Assembly (NCBI GenBank): GCA_032690845.1 | Contig: CM064430.1 | Location: forward strand, 1,784,949 to 1,848,948 | Direction: 5' to 3' | DNA from: Eleusine coracana subsp. coracana | Lineage: Eukaryota > Streptophyta > Magnoliopsida > Poales > Poaceae | Length of the DNA: 64,000 nt | Shown: piece after piece, positions 34,289 to 46,015 of the stretch | Layout of the letters: each line of letters opens with the position of its first letter | Position numbering within the stretch: position 1 is the stretch's first letter | Notes under the pieces: generated by a model | What the model saw: the letters and a program-made list of their open reading frames with translations, nothing else | The model's database searches: none | What the model was told of the DNA's origin: nothing | Translations under genes and position numbers: made by a program

Positions 34289-35168
34289 CACAATCCTTTT
34301 ACTATAATAATGATCTTCAATAACCTGTTATAAATGATATTTGTGGCGGACACGGTGTCCGCCGTGATTAATTGGTACTGATATGTACAAATATTTATGA
34401 AGTACTCTATGTCCATCACAAATTTCATGATTAGCAACACAAAAAAAGTACGGTAGCAATGGACATCGCCTATCTCTACCGCATAATCAACCGACCCAAA
34501 AAAGAGGCTCGCACTGATCCGTGCTGGGCCCGCCCAGGCCAGTGGTGTTGCCTCAGCCGTGATGGCCGCCGCTGCCTCAGTGGCATCCGCGACGTTCCTA
34601 TAAGCGGTGGCCTGGGCCATTGACGGCTGCTAGACGAGGACCGATGGAAGCGGCCATGGCCAAGGGGGCCCACCATCGTGGTCGTCATGGTGGAGCGGTA
34701 GCCGCCAAATCTGACGGCCCTCTGCTTCTTCGCCCGGGCCGCCTAGGTCGGTGGCGACAGCTACATGAAGGCTAGGTGGCTACACCACGTCAGATCTGGT
34801 ACATTCACCCGACAAAGCGGTGGAGGCGCGCTGCTGCCATGGTGGCGGAGTTGGGTGGCAAAAGATGGGGTGGCGGATCGGGAAGGGAATTGGCAGCTGA
34901 AGGGATGCAGAGGGGGATGATTAGGGTTGCGCTCCTCACACCCCTGTATTTATAGTAGAGGTGACACAAATTAATAACATGTCATAAATACAGATCACCG
35001 CTAATTTGCACCATCCAAATTTGTGGTGGGCAATACTGCGTCTATCACTAAGTTGTGTAAATTAGTGACGGGTATATCTCCCATGTCACAATTAGTAGCG
35101 AGTAATATAGTGCTGCCACAAATGTGATACTGATTTTTGTTGCTAGAAATCACTTTTATAGAGTAGTG
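34289..35168. mobile_element. CACTA-like non-autonomous element
   Basis: The right end is ATAGAGTAGTG (CACTACTCTAT reversed) at 35168. Subterminal ATTTGTGG and TTAGTGACGGG-type words repeat near both ends. The left end is placed at CACAATCC (34289), a mutated CACTA. The interior is GC-rich (34470-34900) without a recognised gene. No matching 3-base target duplication was seen, so the left boundary is tentative. Confidence 0.5.
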
Positions 35169-36366
35169 TCGCCAGTACCATGCCTACAAAGTACGCATTC
35201 AATCTCATTACTGATTCATTTCCTCTCTCCGCATTGAGATCTTTGGTTATGTTGAGTCCAATACGCGAATATCCTTTCTGTTCTTCTGCTTTTGGTTCTT
35301 ATTAGTGCGATAGTGTGATCGAAGTGAACAATTACAAACAAATGGCTCGATCTGTTAACTACGGAGTAGCATAGATAATGACGGTGAACCTTATTTTGAT
35401 ATATACTACCAAAATACTTGTGTGTTGTTATGGGATTTTGTTAAAATATTTTATGGTTAGAATGTTTACTGTAAAAGATTTTTAATTAATTAATTTTTTT
35501 GGTCTGAGCATTTGCTCTATTTTTATTTTACTTTACATTTGAATATTTATTCTAATAATTTTGGAGTGAGTTATTATTGAAATTCTTGTTATTAGTTTTT
35601 ATTTAAAATATGATGTAAATCATAAAATAATAGATGATTAATTATTGTTAGTATGAAATATTAAATTAAAATCGGAGTCCAATTCAATAAAGGATTAGAA
35701 AATGGTTAAAAAATAACTCAAACTGATTAGTGAATCATTGTAGGATACAAACTGAATACGACAACATTACGGACACATCTGGATATGAAAAAAATGGTCT
35801 AGACGAGCTCACCTCAATTAATATATTATAGAGATTCGGGTTTCGGTGCTCTTTGTAAGTTTGGGATTTGAGCATTTTGTACAACCATATCTGAAGGAGA
35901 ACAAGAAAAAAAGATGACGTAATGCGAATCCCCTTATGCTCATTTATTTGGCCTGGTTGTAATATACCAGTATGCATCAGTATTATCGATTCAACTTTTA
36001 GAAGGCCTTGTTGCCTTCTCCGTCAAAAGACAGATGCTAGTGACTGGACGCAAGCTGATTAAAAGATGCGCTATGCGGCCCTATGCTTAAACAGGAAAAG
36101 AGAGGAACAAACAGGATTAAGCACAAATCAGACAAGTAACTGGCTTTCAATCTTACAATACGTTGAAATAGTCAGGTAATCTTACATGGCAGGAACCTTT
36201 TATAATCCAACTGGGGCGGTTTTGCAGGTGACTCTTACGTTGCTTTCCTCTAAAACTTTTCAAAGAAACTTCTATCTGTGCATGTCGTATTTCTATATAT
36301 GTAATAGCACATTTATTTGTGATACGCAGTTTTAGAGATCTCCACAAAAGTGATTACACTTACTTC
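35169..36366. other. AT-rich spacer with a degenerate Helitron end, upstream of an Rx_N-like gene
   Basis: 35404-35440 (ACTACCAAAATACTTGTGTG...) resembles the minus-strand Helitron end at 54668, and TCAATTAATATATTATAGAG at 35815 also recurs near 55345. The two sites are therefore copies of one Helitron family. The gene-proximal 350 bases show no clear promoter motif. Confidence 0.4.
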
Positions 36367-37716
36367 ATGCGAGATCTTGTGAGTTCGGCTTTTATTCAGG
36401 ATGCCGTTAGTAGAGTGTCGACGTACATCTTCAGCAAGTGTGAAGAAAAAGCATCCACTGGGGGCGACATTGAGAGGCTGGAGATGGCACACAGCGAGCT
36501 GGAGCTTGCATTGGAGAGATCCGGAAAGCTACCAATCACCGATGTATCATTGCTTCGTCGCAGGAAGATTTTGAAGCGTGCTTTTGAAGAGTGCAGTGAT
36601 GTCCTCCACAAGTGCAAGATTCTCGTACAGGAAGACGAAGGGGTTGAGCAAGGGCGAACGGTAATGCATTCCTCTTTCCCTAAACGGATTGCGCATGCAA
36701 CCAAATCATCAATTGCATATTTATTTGCCATGGGAAAGAATACTAGGTGTTGCTCCCATGTTCGAAGGTTTGAATGGCTTGCAGATTGTGCTGGCAAGTT
36801 TGTAAGAGATGTAGAGTCTGGCTGTTCACTCCGGCACCACACGTTTCGCAGTCCTCTTCTCAGGCAACTTCTTGAAGGGAAAACACTCGGGTACAAAAGA
36901 GTGCAAAGAAGCAGGCTTCGCAAAATCTATATATGGCCCATACATTTGGAAGATCGTGGCATAGAGGCATTACTATGGTATGAGTATGAGGATTACGAGA
37001 CACCAGAAAAAAGTTTCAAATTACGGCTCATGCTGCGACTATCAGAAAGCACAAACATAATTGGAATTGCTATCAATTGCTTGCAGTATTTGGCATCCCA
37101 GTTCAAGCTTGTTGCTGAATCTGCAATGGGAGAACTAACTCTCCTATCGGATTTACATGATATTTGTTATTCAGTTGTTCCTCCATGGTTTGGGTTTCAA
37201 AAGTTATATACCCGACTTACCCAAATTTGCCGGCCTGATCCCATATGTTGCGAATCAAATGGGCATGAAACATGCGCTACAAACATCACATCTTCAGAGT
37301 TATCTAATAAGCTTCCAGAGGAAGTTATTTCAATCAGTCTTGACTGCATCTTTCATATCTCAACTGATGATACACCAGGCAGAAATGACCTCATTGATTG
37401 TTCATCACATATGTGTGTTAGAGCTGGGTTCGCTCCCCATGCCGTGTCTCTGTGGGAAGGCCTAATGCAGAGTTATGGAACTAAGATAGCAGGCAGCGGA
37501 GAGAGTAGGGTTGGCAACGTCGAACAACAGATTGAAATGATAAAATCGATGACACTTGATCGCCTCGTTCGTCAGCAAGATTTGGTATGTTTTATGACGT
37601 TCTGGCAATATGTTCATGGTTTTGCGTTCTTCCAACTACGGACACCAGGCGTTCAATGCATGGACGAGTTTGAATACAGGTTCAAGACCCATAGAATTGC
37701 AAAGAGGAGGCGGTAA
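36367..37716 (+). CDS. Rx_N-like family protein, intact, plus strand (449 aa)
   Basis: I chose ATG 36367 (MRDLVSSAFIQDAVSRVS) because it aligns with MAEMV-type starts; the open frame reaches 36319 without another ATG. Order of conserved parts: ERLEMAHSELELALERSGKL, RRRKILKRAFEECSDVLHKC, FPKRIAHATKSS, VRRFEWLADCAGKFVRDVES, LRQLLEGKTL, IYIWPIHLEDRG, LMLRLSESTNIIGIAINCLQ, FKLVAESAMGELTLL, RPDPICC. It ends RIAKRRR and TAA 37714-37716. This is the only member on the plus strand, and it lies divergent from the intact 30.8-32.2 kb copy. No NB-ARC or LRR. Function unknown. An L1 fragment is inserted about 20 bases after the stop and may supply the transcript end. Confidence 0.8.
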   Translation: MRDLVSSAFIQDAVSRVSTYIFSKCEEKASTGGDIERLEMAHSELELALERSGKLPITDVSLLRRRKILKRAFEECSDVLHKCKILVQEDEGVEQGRTVMHSSFPKRIAHATKSSIAYLFAMGKNTRCCSHVRRFEWLADCAGKFVRDVESGCSLRHHTFRSPLLRQLLEGKTLGYKRVQRSRLRKIYIWPIHLEDRGIEALLWYEYEDYETPEKSFKLRLMLRLSESTNIIGIAINCLQYLASQFKLVAESAMGELTLLSDLHDICYSVVPPWFGFQKLYTRLTQICRPDPICCESNGHETCATNITSSELSNKLPEEVISISLDCIFHISTDDTPGRNDLIDCSSHMCVRAGFAPHAVSLWEGLMQSYGTKIAGSGESRVGNVEQQIEMIKSMTLDRLVRQQDLVCFMTFWQYVHGFAFFQLRTPGVQCMDEFEYRFKTHRIAKRRR

Positions 37717-37724
37717 GAGGTTCG

Positions 37725-38230
37725 AGATGCAGTATGTCTTCTTGCATAAGCGTTGTGACTCTCAAAGTTGAAAGTTCTTGTCCGTCCTTGAAACACTCTT
37801 CTATTCTTCTCCTTCCAGATGTGCCACCAAAAATAGAGAAGAATGTCAACATTTTTCCTCTTGTCAGTGTTGCTAGAACCAGCTTTCTGCAGCTGTGTAA
37901 TCCATCTTTGGGGTCCTCCGGCGCCTCCTCTTTGCAGTCCATGATGCCCAAAACTAACGGGATGCTGCCTGCCTCTTTATTTTCAGTTTCCTGTTTCTTC
38001 TATTCTTTTCAGTTTTCTTCCGCTTGCGCTCTTGCCTGAGCTTTTGTGTTCTCATTTCTGCTGGAGGCAGATGTATGTATCTGCTCCGGCTCAGCTCTTC
38101 ACGTTGGGTTAGCTTCTTCTTGTAACATTAGGCTGTAAATCCGCTCCTACGGCACTCTTTTTCTTCCTCTTAATCTTAATGAATGGCAGAGCTCCTGCTA
38201 ATTTTCAAAAAAAAAAAAGATGCAGTATGT
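37725..38230 (+). mobile_element. 5'-truncated, partly inverted L1-type LINE with 13-bp target duplication
   Basis: AGATGCAGTATGT is duplicated at 37725-37737 and 38218-38230. The insert (480 bases) ends in GAATGGCAGAGCTCCTGC and a 12-base A tail on the plus strand, typical of a plant L1 3' end. Its first roughly 190 bases are coding only on the minus strand (KRKNVDILLYFWWHIWKEKN, the L1 C-terminal zinc-domain motif). That is, the 5' part is inverted relative to the tail, as produced by twin priming. Confidence 0.7.
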
Positions 38231-38673
38231 TCATGCTTGCACTATATGAGGCGTTTCAAGGCCCCATCATTTTACTCTTTCTTGAAGTTAAGGTTCACAT
38301 AATAATATCCTTGATATATGAAGTTTTTTCTCCACTAGCCGCTAGATGTGAGCTGATTAAAAGTTAATGGTGTGTCGGATCATTTTATTAAATGTGCTTT
38401 TTATATGGTGCCTCTCCCCCTAGGCACTGGAGGTGAACTGATGTGGAACTCTGATGTTTGCGTATCTTGCACAACAGAATATAAAGAGATCCAGGTACTG
38501 TTTGAGAAATAAAAATAGTTTCGTTGCCTACTCTCTGACTACACAAATGTAAATAATCTTGGTGTTACAAATGAAACAGTGACGTTCATGGCTAAAACAA
38601 ATGCTAAATTGCAGTTAGCACTATAGCATGTTGTCCTGAGTTTCATTCTGAAAAGCCTTGCCAAAACATCTAA
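38231..38673. other. Intergenic, no gene seen
   Basis: Displaced original 3' flank of the Rx_N-like gene; AT-rich, non-coding. Confidence 0.4.
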
Positions 38674-39512
38674 GGGTGTGTTTGGTTTGGCTGTGACTAT
38701 AAAAAAAGTTACTGTGGGTTGTGGGTGTGAAAAAAGCTGTTGTAAAATATGAGCTATAAAAAAGCTGAAAGCCGTTTGATAAAAACATCTGTGAAAAAGT
38801 GACTGTGAGCTGATAACTGTAAAATAATATGTTATTCATTCAAATTTACATGCAATTTAAAAGCTTAATCTTAATTTGTTTAGAATTTTCATTCTACTAC
38901 ATATTTTCTAAATTTAAAAAGTTTTTAAAAATTTTAAATTTTCTTAAAAATGTAAAAAGTTTTTTGAAAAGTTAAAATTTTTCTTTAAAAGTTATTTAAA
39001 CTTTCAAAATGTTTTTACAAATTCAAAAAGATTTTATTTAAAATAACAATTGAAAACGTTTTTTAATATATATATTATATTTATTATTTATAATATATAA
39101 TATAGTTATTATTTATAACATATTGAATATTAGAAATAATACATATATAATATATTCATATATATATATATATTATATATATAATATTCATATATGTATG
39201 TAAATATTATATATATATATGATATAATATAATGTATATATAATATTTGTAATATATATATAATATATATGTGTGTATGAGTATATATTTTATATGTATA
39301 TATATTTCTATGTGTAGGTATATATGTATGAGAGTAATTTCTTTAAACTTGTAGAAGCCAAAGCCACAAAAAGTACCTCCTAACCTACTTTTAGAAATAA
39401 ACTAGTCAAAAGCTGCTTTTGACTTTGGCTTTTTCCAACAACCAATCCCTTTGATTGGTTTTTTGACTTTTCTGAAAAGACAAAACCAGAAAAAGCCCAA
39501 CCAAACACATCC
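38674..39512. mobile_element. Tourist-like (PIF/Harbinger) MITE, 839 bp
   Basis: GGGTGTGTTTGGTTTGG at the left and, reversed, GGATGTGTTTGGTTGGG at the right, flanked by TAA at 38671-38673 and 39513-39515 (the 3-base Tourist duplication). The interior is very AT-rich with long TA runs (39060-39330). No coding capacity. Confidence 0.75.
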
Positions 39513-40002
39513 TAAAAACAACAAATTCACAATCTCAGCCAAGGCTCTATAAATTATATGATGCATATGCCAGAGCCTGTCCAACATAAACGTATATGCA
39601 AATGCGATACCCAGCAGATGTATCCCTGATGAGCGATGGGCAACCATTTTGTACACAGAAACTGAAACAGATGGTAACAACAGCAGACTCACCTAGATGC
39701 TAACTCCATGCTGCAGCTCAATAGCTGTTAATGCACGAGCACGACGGTGGCGAACGAATGTGATGGGCCATAAATATGGGCCGTATACAGCCAACCTCTG
39801 TGCTGGGCCTGTCTTTGCTAATTTCTTTCTCTCGCGTAGGCCCACAAGGCCCATAGAGGCAGGCCGCAATGGGAGTTTATCGAGCTCCCGAGGGACCGGC
39901 AGATTTCTGCTCGCTTCGTCTCAAAAAAAAAAAAAAAAAAAAAGACAGATCTCTGCTCACTCTTTCCCCCACTCCCTTACCGAGCACGAGCCGTAGCCGG
40001 CC
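39513..40002. other. Promoter region of F-box E
   Basis: Contains a GGGCC cluster (39762-39856), a 20-base A run at about 39922-39942 and a C-rich leader before ATG 40003. Confidence 0.5.
39762..39856 (+). promoter_or_regulatory. Site-II-like GGGCC/GGCCCA cluster upstream of F-box E
   Basis: GATGGGCCATA, ATGGGCCGTA, GCTGGGCCTG, TAGGCCCACA and AGGCCCATAG within 95 bases, about 150-240 bases before the ATG. In plants such clusters in proximal promoters are bound by TCP factors. Assignment is by motif only. Confidence 0.45.
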
Positions 40003-41500
40003 ATGGCAGCGCCGCCGGAGCTAATCGACGACGCAATCTCAGAGATCCTCATCCGCTTCCCTCCGGAAGAGCCCGCATACTTCTTCCGCGCCTCGCTCGT
40101 CTCCAAGTCCTGGCGCCGCATCCTGACCGACCCGGCCTTCCTCCGCCGCTACCGCCGATTCCACGGGACCCCTCCACTGCTCGGCTTCTTCCACGATTAC
40201 TCCGTCATGGTACCCACTCCCCGCTTCTTCTCCACCATGGTAGCCTCCCCCTTTCCGGCGGCGGCGTTCGAACGCCGTCCTTGGTTCGCCCTCGACTGCC
40301 GCCACGGGCGCGTCCTCCTTCGCAAAATCGACGAGAGCGACGAAGACGACGCGGGCATCGAGGGAAATTTCGTTGTCTGGGACCCAAACCCAATTACCGG
40401 TGCCCTCGCGGATCTGGACAAGCCTGACAACCCGCACACATCCTCTGCCGTGGTGGTCTGCTCCGTCACCGGCTGCGACCACCGCGACTGCAACGACGGT
40501 CCCTTTCTTGTTGTTTGTGTGCGCGAAGACAGAAGCAAAGTTGCACATGCGTGCGTCTACTCATCCGAGACTGGTGCTTGGGGAACGCCTGTCTCTGTTC
40601 AATTAGGCGCCTACCTGTATGTCAACTCGCATCGTGGTACCCTTGTCGGAGATGAAATTCACTTTGTGCTTGGTTTGGATGTTGGAATTCTGAGCTACAA
40701 CTTGCTCGAGCATAACTTATCCATCATTGACCCTCCAGACATGTACTACCATGGCTACATTGTCCTCATACCGATGGAGGATGGTTCGCTTGGTCTTGCA
40801 GGCATTAGAAATTCCAGCCTTTACCTGTGGTCAAGGAAGGTGAACGCTGAGGGAGTTGCAGGATGGGTGCAATGCAAGATCATCAAGCTACAGACGCTGT
40901 TATCCTTGGATCACCCTTGTAAACGTGGTTATTTGATTGGTTTTGCCGAGGATGCCAGTGTCATCTTCATGTTCACAGCTGCCGGTGCCTTCATTGTCAA
41001 TCTCAAGTCAGGGCAGGCAAGGAAGGTAGGCAAGTATCAGAGCTACTTCTATGTCATACCCTTCATGACCTTCTACACTCCAGGTATGGTTCCAGCCCCC
41101 TTCGTCACTGTTTAACTTCTGTGTCTTGTTCTGATACTAATTTGTAGATTTCAGTTGAATGGAAAGAAATATATATTTGACAACGTGACTTCAGACTCAA
41201 CCTGTTAAGGACTATTCTTGATACTGGCAAGTCTTGTTAGTCATAAAACCAATCTTATGAACCTTTGAGATGGCACTGATAAGACATTATATAATTTAGA
41301 GGCCAAAACCATTAGCTAAGTTCAATGGCCATTCAGATTGTGGGTTATTTTACTATCCTTGTGTATATTCGGAGTTTACAGTCCTTATTGTGCACTTAAA
41401 ACATTATGTATATTTAGCTGTGGGACACTTTTAACTTGTGTCCTTGTGCTTTCCAGGTTGTACTAGTGGCAAATTGCCATTCACTGAGGAGACACCCTAA
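40003..41500 (+). CDS. F-box/propeller protein E, intact (374 aa, two exons)
   Basis: Exon 1 40003-41083 and exon 2 41457-41500 join in phase 1 to 374 residues. Residues 1-50 are an F-box (MAAPPELIDDAISEILIRFP, FRASLVSKSWRRILTD). Then LRRYRRFHGTPPLLGFFHD and a propeller-like region: DCRHGRVLL, VWDPNPITG, CDHRDCNDGPF, YSSETGAWGTPV, MEDGSLGLAGI, LYLWSRKV, GFAEDASVIFMFT, PFMTFYTPG. The last exon gives CTSGKLPFTEETP. Expected role: SCF E3 receptor, the F-box binding SKP1-type adaptor and the C-terminal region the unknown substrate. Donor gtatgg and acceptor ctttccag are canonical. It has a clear promoter and no lesions, and is one of the best candidates for a functional member. Confidence 0.9.
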
Positions 41501-42372
41501 TAACTACTGATCTGAACTACAGTAGTTCCTGACCAGTTTACATGTCAGTTGGTATTAGTAACTTGCAGGGGTGATTCAGTAAAGCAGTTCAGTATGAAAG
41601 TGTAAGAAACACTTGATCGCTCAGTCAGTCATGGACCTTTTGTTTCATCTTGTTTAGTTGGTTGGCTGGCTATGATCATGATTGAATATTATGCCTCAGG
41701 TCTGTAGTTAAGTGTACTTTGATTCCTTTTGAAATTTAATTGCATAGTTGACACAGACCACTAGGATCTTAAGCTGTATTGAGCTTTTCCTTAGAATGAA
41801 AACGGATGAAGGGGCCATAATGTGATGTAGTTTCATTTGTGGAGCTTTTCAGTCCATGGAGTAGTTTACTAGGGACTGACAATGCGGGCATCCAAGCTTA
41901 GTCTGCTTTAAAATGTGTTGCATCAAGCACTCTGATTGATCTGTAATAAAGCTGAGCTGGATGCTGGCATCGATCAAGGGACATGATTTGAAGTATGAAT
42001 CAGCTTTGTCTTGGACAATGGGTACTCGCTTTATTTATGACACCATAATTAGTAATGAACGGCATGCTAAAAATCGAGCTTCTTGGACCACAGCCAAGAA
42101 GACTTTTCTAAGTTTACTATTAAGCTTACTTTGATTAGTAGTATATTAGTGAGTGACAAGGAACTACTAAAATAAAATCAGTGATAAATAATGTCTCTCC
42201 ATGGAATGACAATTTTTCCTTGGCACAATCTGAATCTATCATTTTCTATACATGCTTGGCACATCCACTTCGAACTAAAGATATTGTTGGCTGTATCTAT
42301 TGAGCTTTTTTAGATAATGGAAACAACTGTTCCCAGCCTCTGCAGAGCACGCAGCCCGGTTTTTGGTTTTAT
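41501..42372 (+). repeat. 3' tail of F-box E, reiterated at 48362-49120 and 49136-49600
   Basis: Non-coding. CACTAGGATCTTAAG, TTGAGCTTTTCCTTAGAATG and ATGATTTGAAGTATGAATCA recur in the same order downstream. It shows that F-box 3' flanks have been copied without their genes. Confidence 0.7.
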
Positions 42373-42389
42373 TACAAAAGATTTCAGCC

Positions 42390-45300
42390 TGGGTAAAGGA
42401 GGAGGGTTGTGTTAGGTTTGGCAAACCAACGTAAAAAATCCAGCCACTCAAATGGATATAAAACCCATAAGAAATTCGTTGGGCGTAACCCTCTTAGCGA
42501 CGCGTTACATCGGAACCCGGGTGTGGTGTCAAATGGGCAAGGGCCGGGTCATCACAACCTTAATGGCGCGTCGTATCGTGACCTGGGTACGATGAATAGT
42601 GAGCAAGGGTCGGGTCGTCGCAACCTTAGTGACGCGCTACATCTACGCCCGGGTGTGGTGAAAAATGAGCAAGAGTCTTCGCACTTTCCTCGACAGGTGC
42701 GAAGGGTAAGAAAGTTAGCCGAGCCAACTAGGATTCGTCTAGGGAGTTGGAACGTAGGGTCCCTAACAGGCAAGTTACGAGAGCTAGTCGATATGGCAAC
42801 TAGGAGGCGTGTAAATATCCTATGCGTTCAAGAGACTAAATGGAAGGGCCAGAAGGCGAAGGAGGTGGAGAATACTAGCTACAAGCTTTGGTACACGGGT
42901 ACAACATCGAGTAGAAATGGTGTAGGCATCTTGACCGACAGGAGTCTTAAGGATGGAGTCGTAGATGTTAGGAGGCACGGGGACCGGATTATCCTTGTTC
43001 GGCTGATAGTTGGAGATTCGGCTTTAAATGTGATTAGTGCATATGCCCCTCAGGTAGGTCTTAGTGAGAGCATCAAGAGTCAGTTTTGGAAAGATCTAGA
43101 TAGCATGGTTAGTGTCATACCTATCAGTGAGAAGTTTTTCATAGGAGGAGACCTTAACGGCCATGTGGGGACGTCTAATGTAGGATTCGAGCGAGTCCAT
43201 GGGGGGTTCGGGTATGGTAGTAGGAATCAGGAGGGGGAGGATATACTTAATTGGGCGCTAGCTTATGACTTGTTGGTAGCGAATACCCTATTTAGAAAGA
43301 GGGAATCCCATCTAGTGATCTTTAGAAGTGCACAACACTCGAGCCAAATCGACTTTATTCTTGCCAGGAGGGAGGACAGGCGTGCTTGCTTGGACTGTAG
43401 GGTGATACCTAGGGAGTGTGTCGTCACCCAACATAAGCTTGTGGTGGCGGATTTTCATTTTCGGGTACGTGTATACAGGGACAAACGTACCAAGACCGCG
43501 AGAACAAAGTGGTGAAAATTTAGAGGGGAGCTGGCGTAAACTTTTAAGGAGAGGATGCTAGGAGAGGGACCCTGGGAGGAAGGAGAAGGACCAGATGACA
43601 TGTGGCTAAAAATGGCAACATGTGTTCGGAAGGTAGCTTCAGAAGTGTTTGACGTGAGTAGAGGAGGCAAACAAGAAGCAAAAGACACCTGGTGGTGGAA
43701 TGATGAGGTGCAAAGGGCTATCAAGGAGAAGAAGGAGTGTTTCAAACGCCTGCATCTTGACAAGAGTACAACCAATATAGAAGGCTATAAAATAGCCAAG
43801 AGGGCTGCAAAGCAAGCAGTGAGTGTAGCAAAGGATCAGGCATATGATAACCTTTATCAGCGACTAGGCACGAAGGAAGGGGAGAAGGACATCTATCGGA
43901 TGGCTAGGATCCGTGAGCAGAAGACGAGGGACATCAACGAAATCAAATGTATCAAGGATGGGGTAGACCGACTCCTGGTGAGAGATGAGGAGATCAAGGA
44001 CAGATAGCGAGAGTACTTTGATAAGTTGTTTAATGGAGAGGAGGAAGGTCCTATACTTGAGTTGGATGACTCATTTGATGATAACAACAGACGCTTTGTG
44101 AGGAGAATTCAGGAGACAGAGATAGAGGAAGCTTTGAAGAGGATGAAGAATGGTAAAGCGATGGGCCCTGATGGTATTCCCATCGAAGTATGGAGATGCT
44201 TAGGTGCCAGAGCTATAGTATGGTTAACTAAGCTTTTTAACCTCATCTTTCAGTCAAACAAGATGCCGGAAGAATGGAGGAGGAGTATAGTAGTACCGAT
44301 CTTCAAGAACAAGGGAGATGTTCAAAGTTGTACTAACTATCGTGGGATTAAGTTGATGAGCCATACGATGAAGCTCTGGGAGAGAGTCATCGAGCATCGC
44401 CTAAGAAGAGTGACAAGTGTGACGCAAAACCAGTTTGGGTTCATGCCTAGAAGATCGACCATGGAGACGATTTTCTTAATGTGATAATTGATGGAGAGAT
44501 ATCGAGAGCAAAAGAAGGACTTACACATGGTCTTTATTGACCTCGAGAAGGCATACGACAAAGTGCCAAGAAGTGTCATGTGGTGGGCCTTGGAGAAGCA
44601 CAAAGTCCCAATTAAGTACATTACCCTCATCAAGGATATGTACAGGGACGCGAGGACGTGTGTTCGGACATGTGATGGCGACACCAATGACTTTCCGATT
44701 AAAATAGGACTACACCAAGGATCAGCATTGAGCCCTTATTTATTTGCTTTAGTGATGGACGAGGTCACACGAGAAATACAGAGTGATGTCCCTTGGTGTA
44801 TGCTCTTTGCTGATAATGTGGTGTTAGTTGACGAGAGTAGGGATGGGGTTAATAGGAAGTTGGAGCTGTGGAGGCACACATTAGAGTGCAAGGGTTTCAG
44901 ACTTAGTAGGGCCAAGACCGAGTATATGATATATGAGTTTAGCGCGACTAGACATGAGGATGGAGACGTTAGCCTTGATGGACAATTGGTGGCCAAGAAG
45001 GATACATTTTGTTATTTAGGATCGATGTTACAAAAGGATGGTGATATCGATAAAGATGTTAGACATAGAATTTCAGGCGGCTGGTTGAAATGGCGTCAAG
45101 CATCCGGCGTCTTATGCGACAAGAGGGTGCCACAAAAGCTAAAAGGTAAATTCTATAGGACGACAAATCGTCCGACGATGTTATATGGTGCTGAGTGCTA
45201 GCCTATGAAAAGACGACATGTTCAACAACTAAGTGTAGCAGAGATGCGTATGTTGTGTTGGTTTTGCGGACATATAAGAAGAGACCGAATGCAGAATGAA

Positions 45301-45791
45301 GATATCCGGGACAGGATAGGAGTGGCACCTATCGAGGAGAAATTGGTTCAACATCAGTTGAGATGGTTCGGACATGTCCAACGGAGACCTCCGGAGGCGC
45401 CGGTACGTAGTGGGGTTCTAAAGAGAGATGCTAATGTTAAGAGAGGTAGAGGCCGACCTAACTTGACTTGGGACGAGTCGGTTAAGAGAGACCTGAAGGC
45501 GTGGGATATCCCTAAGGAGCTAGCTATGGGTAAGAGCGTTTGGAGACTAGCAATAGACGTGCTGGAACCGTGATCTTTTTTCCTTCCTTCTTGCTTACTC
45601 GTTTTTGGCTTTTGTTCTTTTTGTTTTTGCCCTTTTTTTTTCTCTCTCTCTTTTCTTTCTTTCTTTCTTTTTCTCTTCTCTTTCTTTTGGCTTTTGTTTC
45701 TTTGTCTCTTCTTTTTTAGGTTCCCATTGATTTTATTTCTAGCCTATCTCAACTTGTTTGGGATAAAAAGGCTTTGTTGTTGTTGTTGTTG
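42390..45791 (+). mobile_element. RTE-clade non-LTR retrotransposon, nearly full length
   Basis: A 17-base target duplication TACAAAAGATTTCAGCC lies at 42373-42389 and 45792-45808, perfectly conserved. The element ends in GGGATAAAAAGGCTTTG(TTG)n, the microsatellite tail typical of RTE rather than poly-A. A CT-rich tract (45637-45690) lies in its 3' UTR. It is inserted in the 3' flank of F-box E. The perfect duplication argues that the insertion is recent despite the coding lesions. Confidence 0.92.
42409..45573 (+). pseudogene. RTE polyprotein: APE endonuclease plus reverse transcriptase, six in-frame stops
   Basis: One frame throughout, no indels. Endonuclease about 42720-43480: RIRLGSWNVGSLTGKLREL, QETKW, SAYAPQ, GGDLNGHVG, IDFILARR, and H in TQHKLVVADF. 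Reverse transcriptase about 44140-45000: GKAMGPDGIPIEVW, NYRGIKLMSHTMKLWERV, NQFGFMPRRSTME, DLEKAYDKVPR, GLHQGSALSPYLF, and FADN where FADD is expected (a catalytic Asp lost). The C-terminal tail runs to 45573 (LRWFGHVQRRPPEAPV). Stops at 43513, 43537, 44005, 44482, 44485 and 45199 each fall at a family Trp, Gln or Arg codon and fit single C-to-T or G-to-A changes. Inactive. Confidence 0.9.
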
Positions 45792-46015
45792 TACAAAAGA
45801 TTTCAGCCATCTGACTGATGATCAAAGGAGCACCACAAAAAGCTGTATCTATTGAGCTATGTGACACATATAACTTGTATGTCTGGTACCCTTCAGATTG
45901 CATGAAGATAATGATGCATATTTTTCTAAGTTGCAACCTTAACAATGAGGTGAAGAACGGAGAACTGCAACACATGGTGTGGATAAAGCAAAAAAGAACA
46001 ACTAAAAAGAGGTAA

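Noticed and set aside
14444..37716. Calling the helical family NLR immune receptors
   Set aside because: No P-loop, kinase-2, GLPL or LRR motifs in any copy, even the intact 449- and 470-residue ones. Only the N-terminus resembles Rx_N.
37725..38230. A processed pseudogene of a host mRNA
   Set aside because: The minus-strand text WWHIWKEKN is an L1 C-terminal signature and the 3' end is L1-like, so a LINE fragment explains it better.
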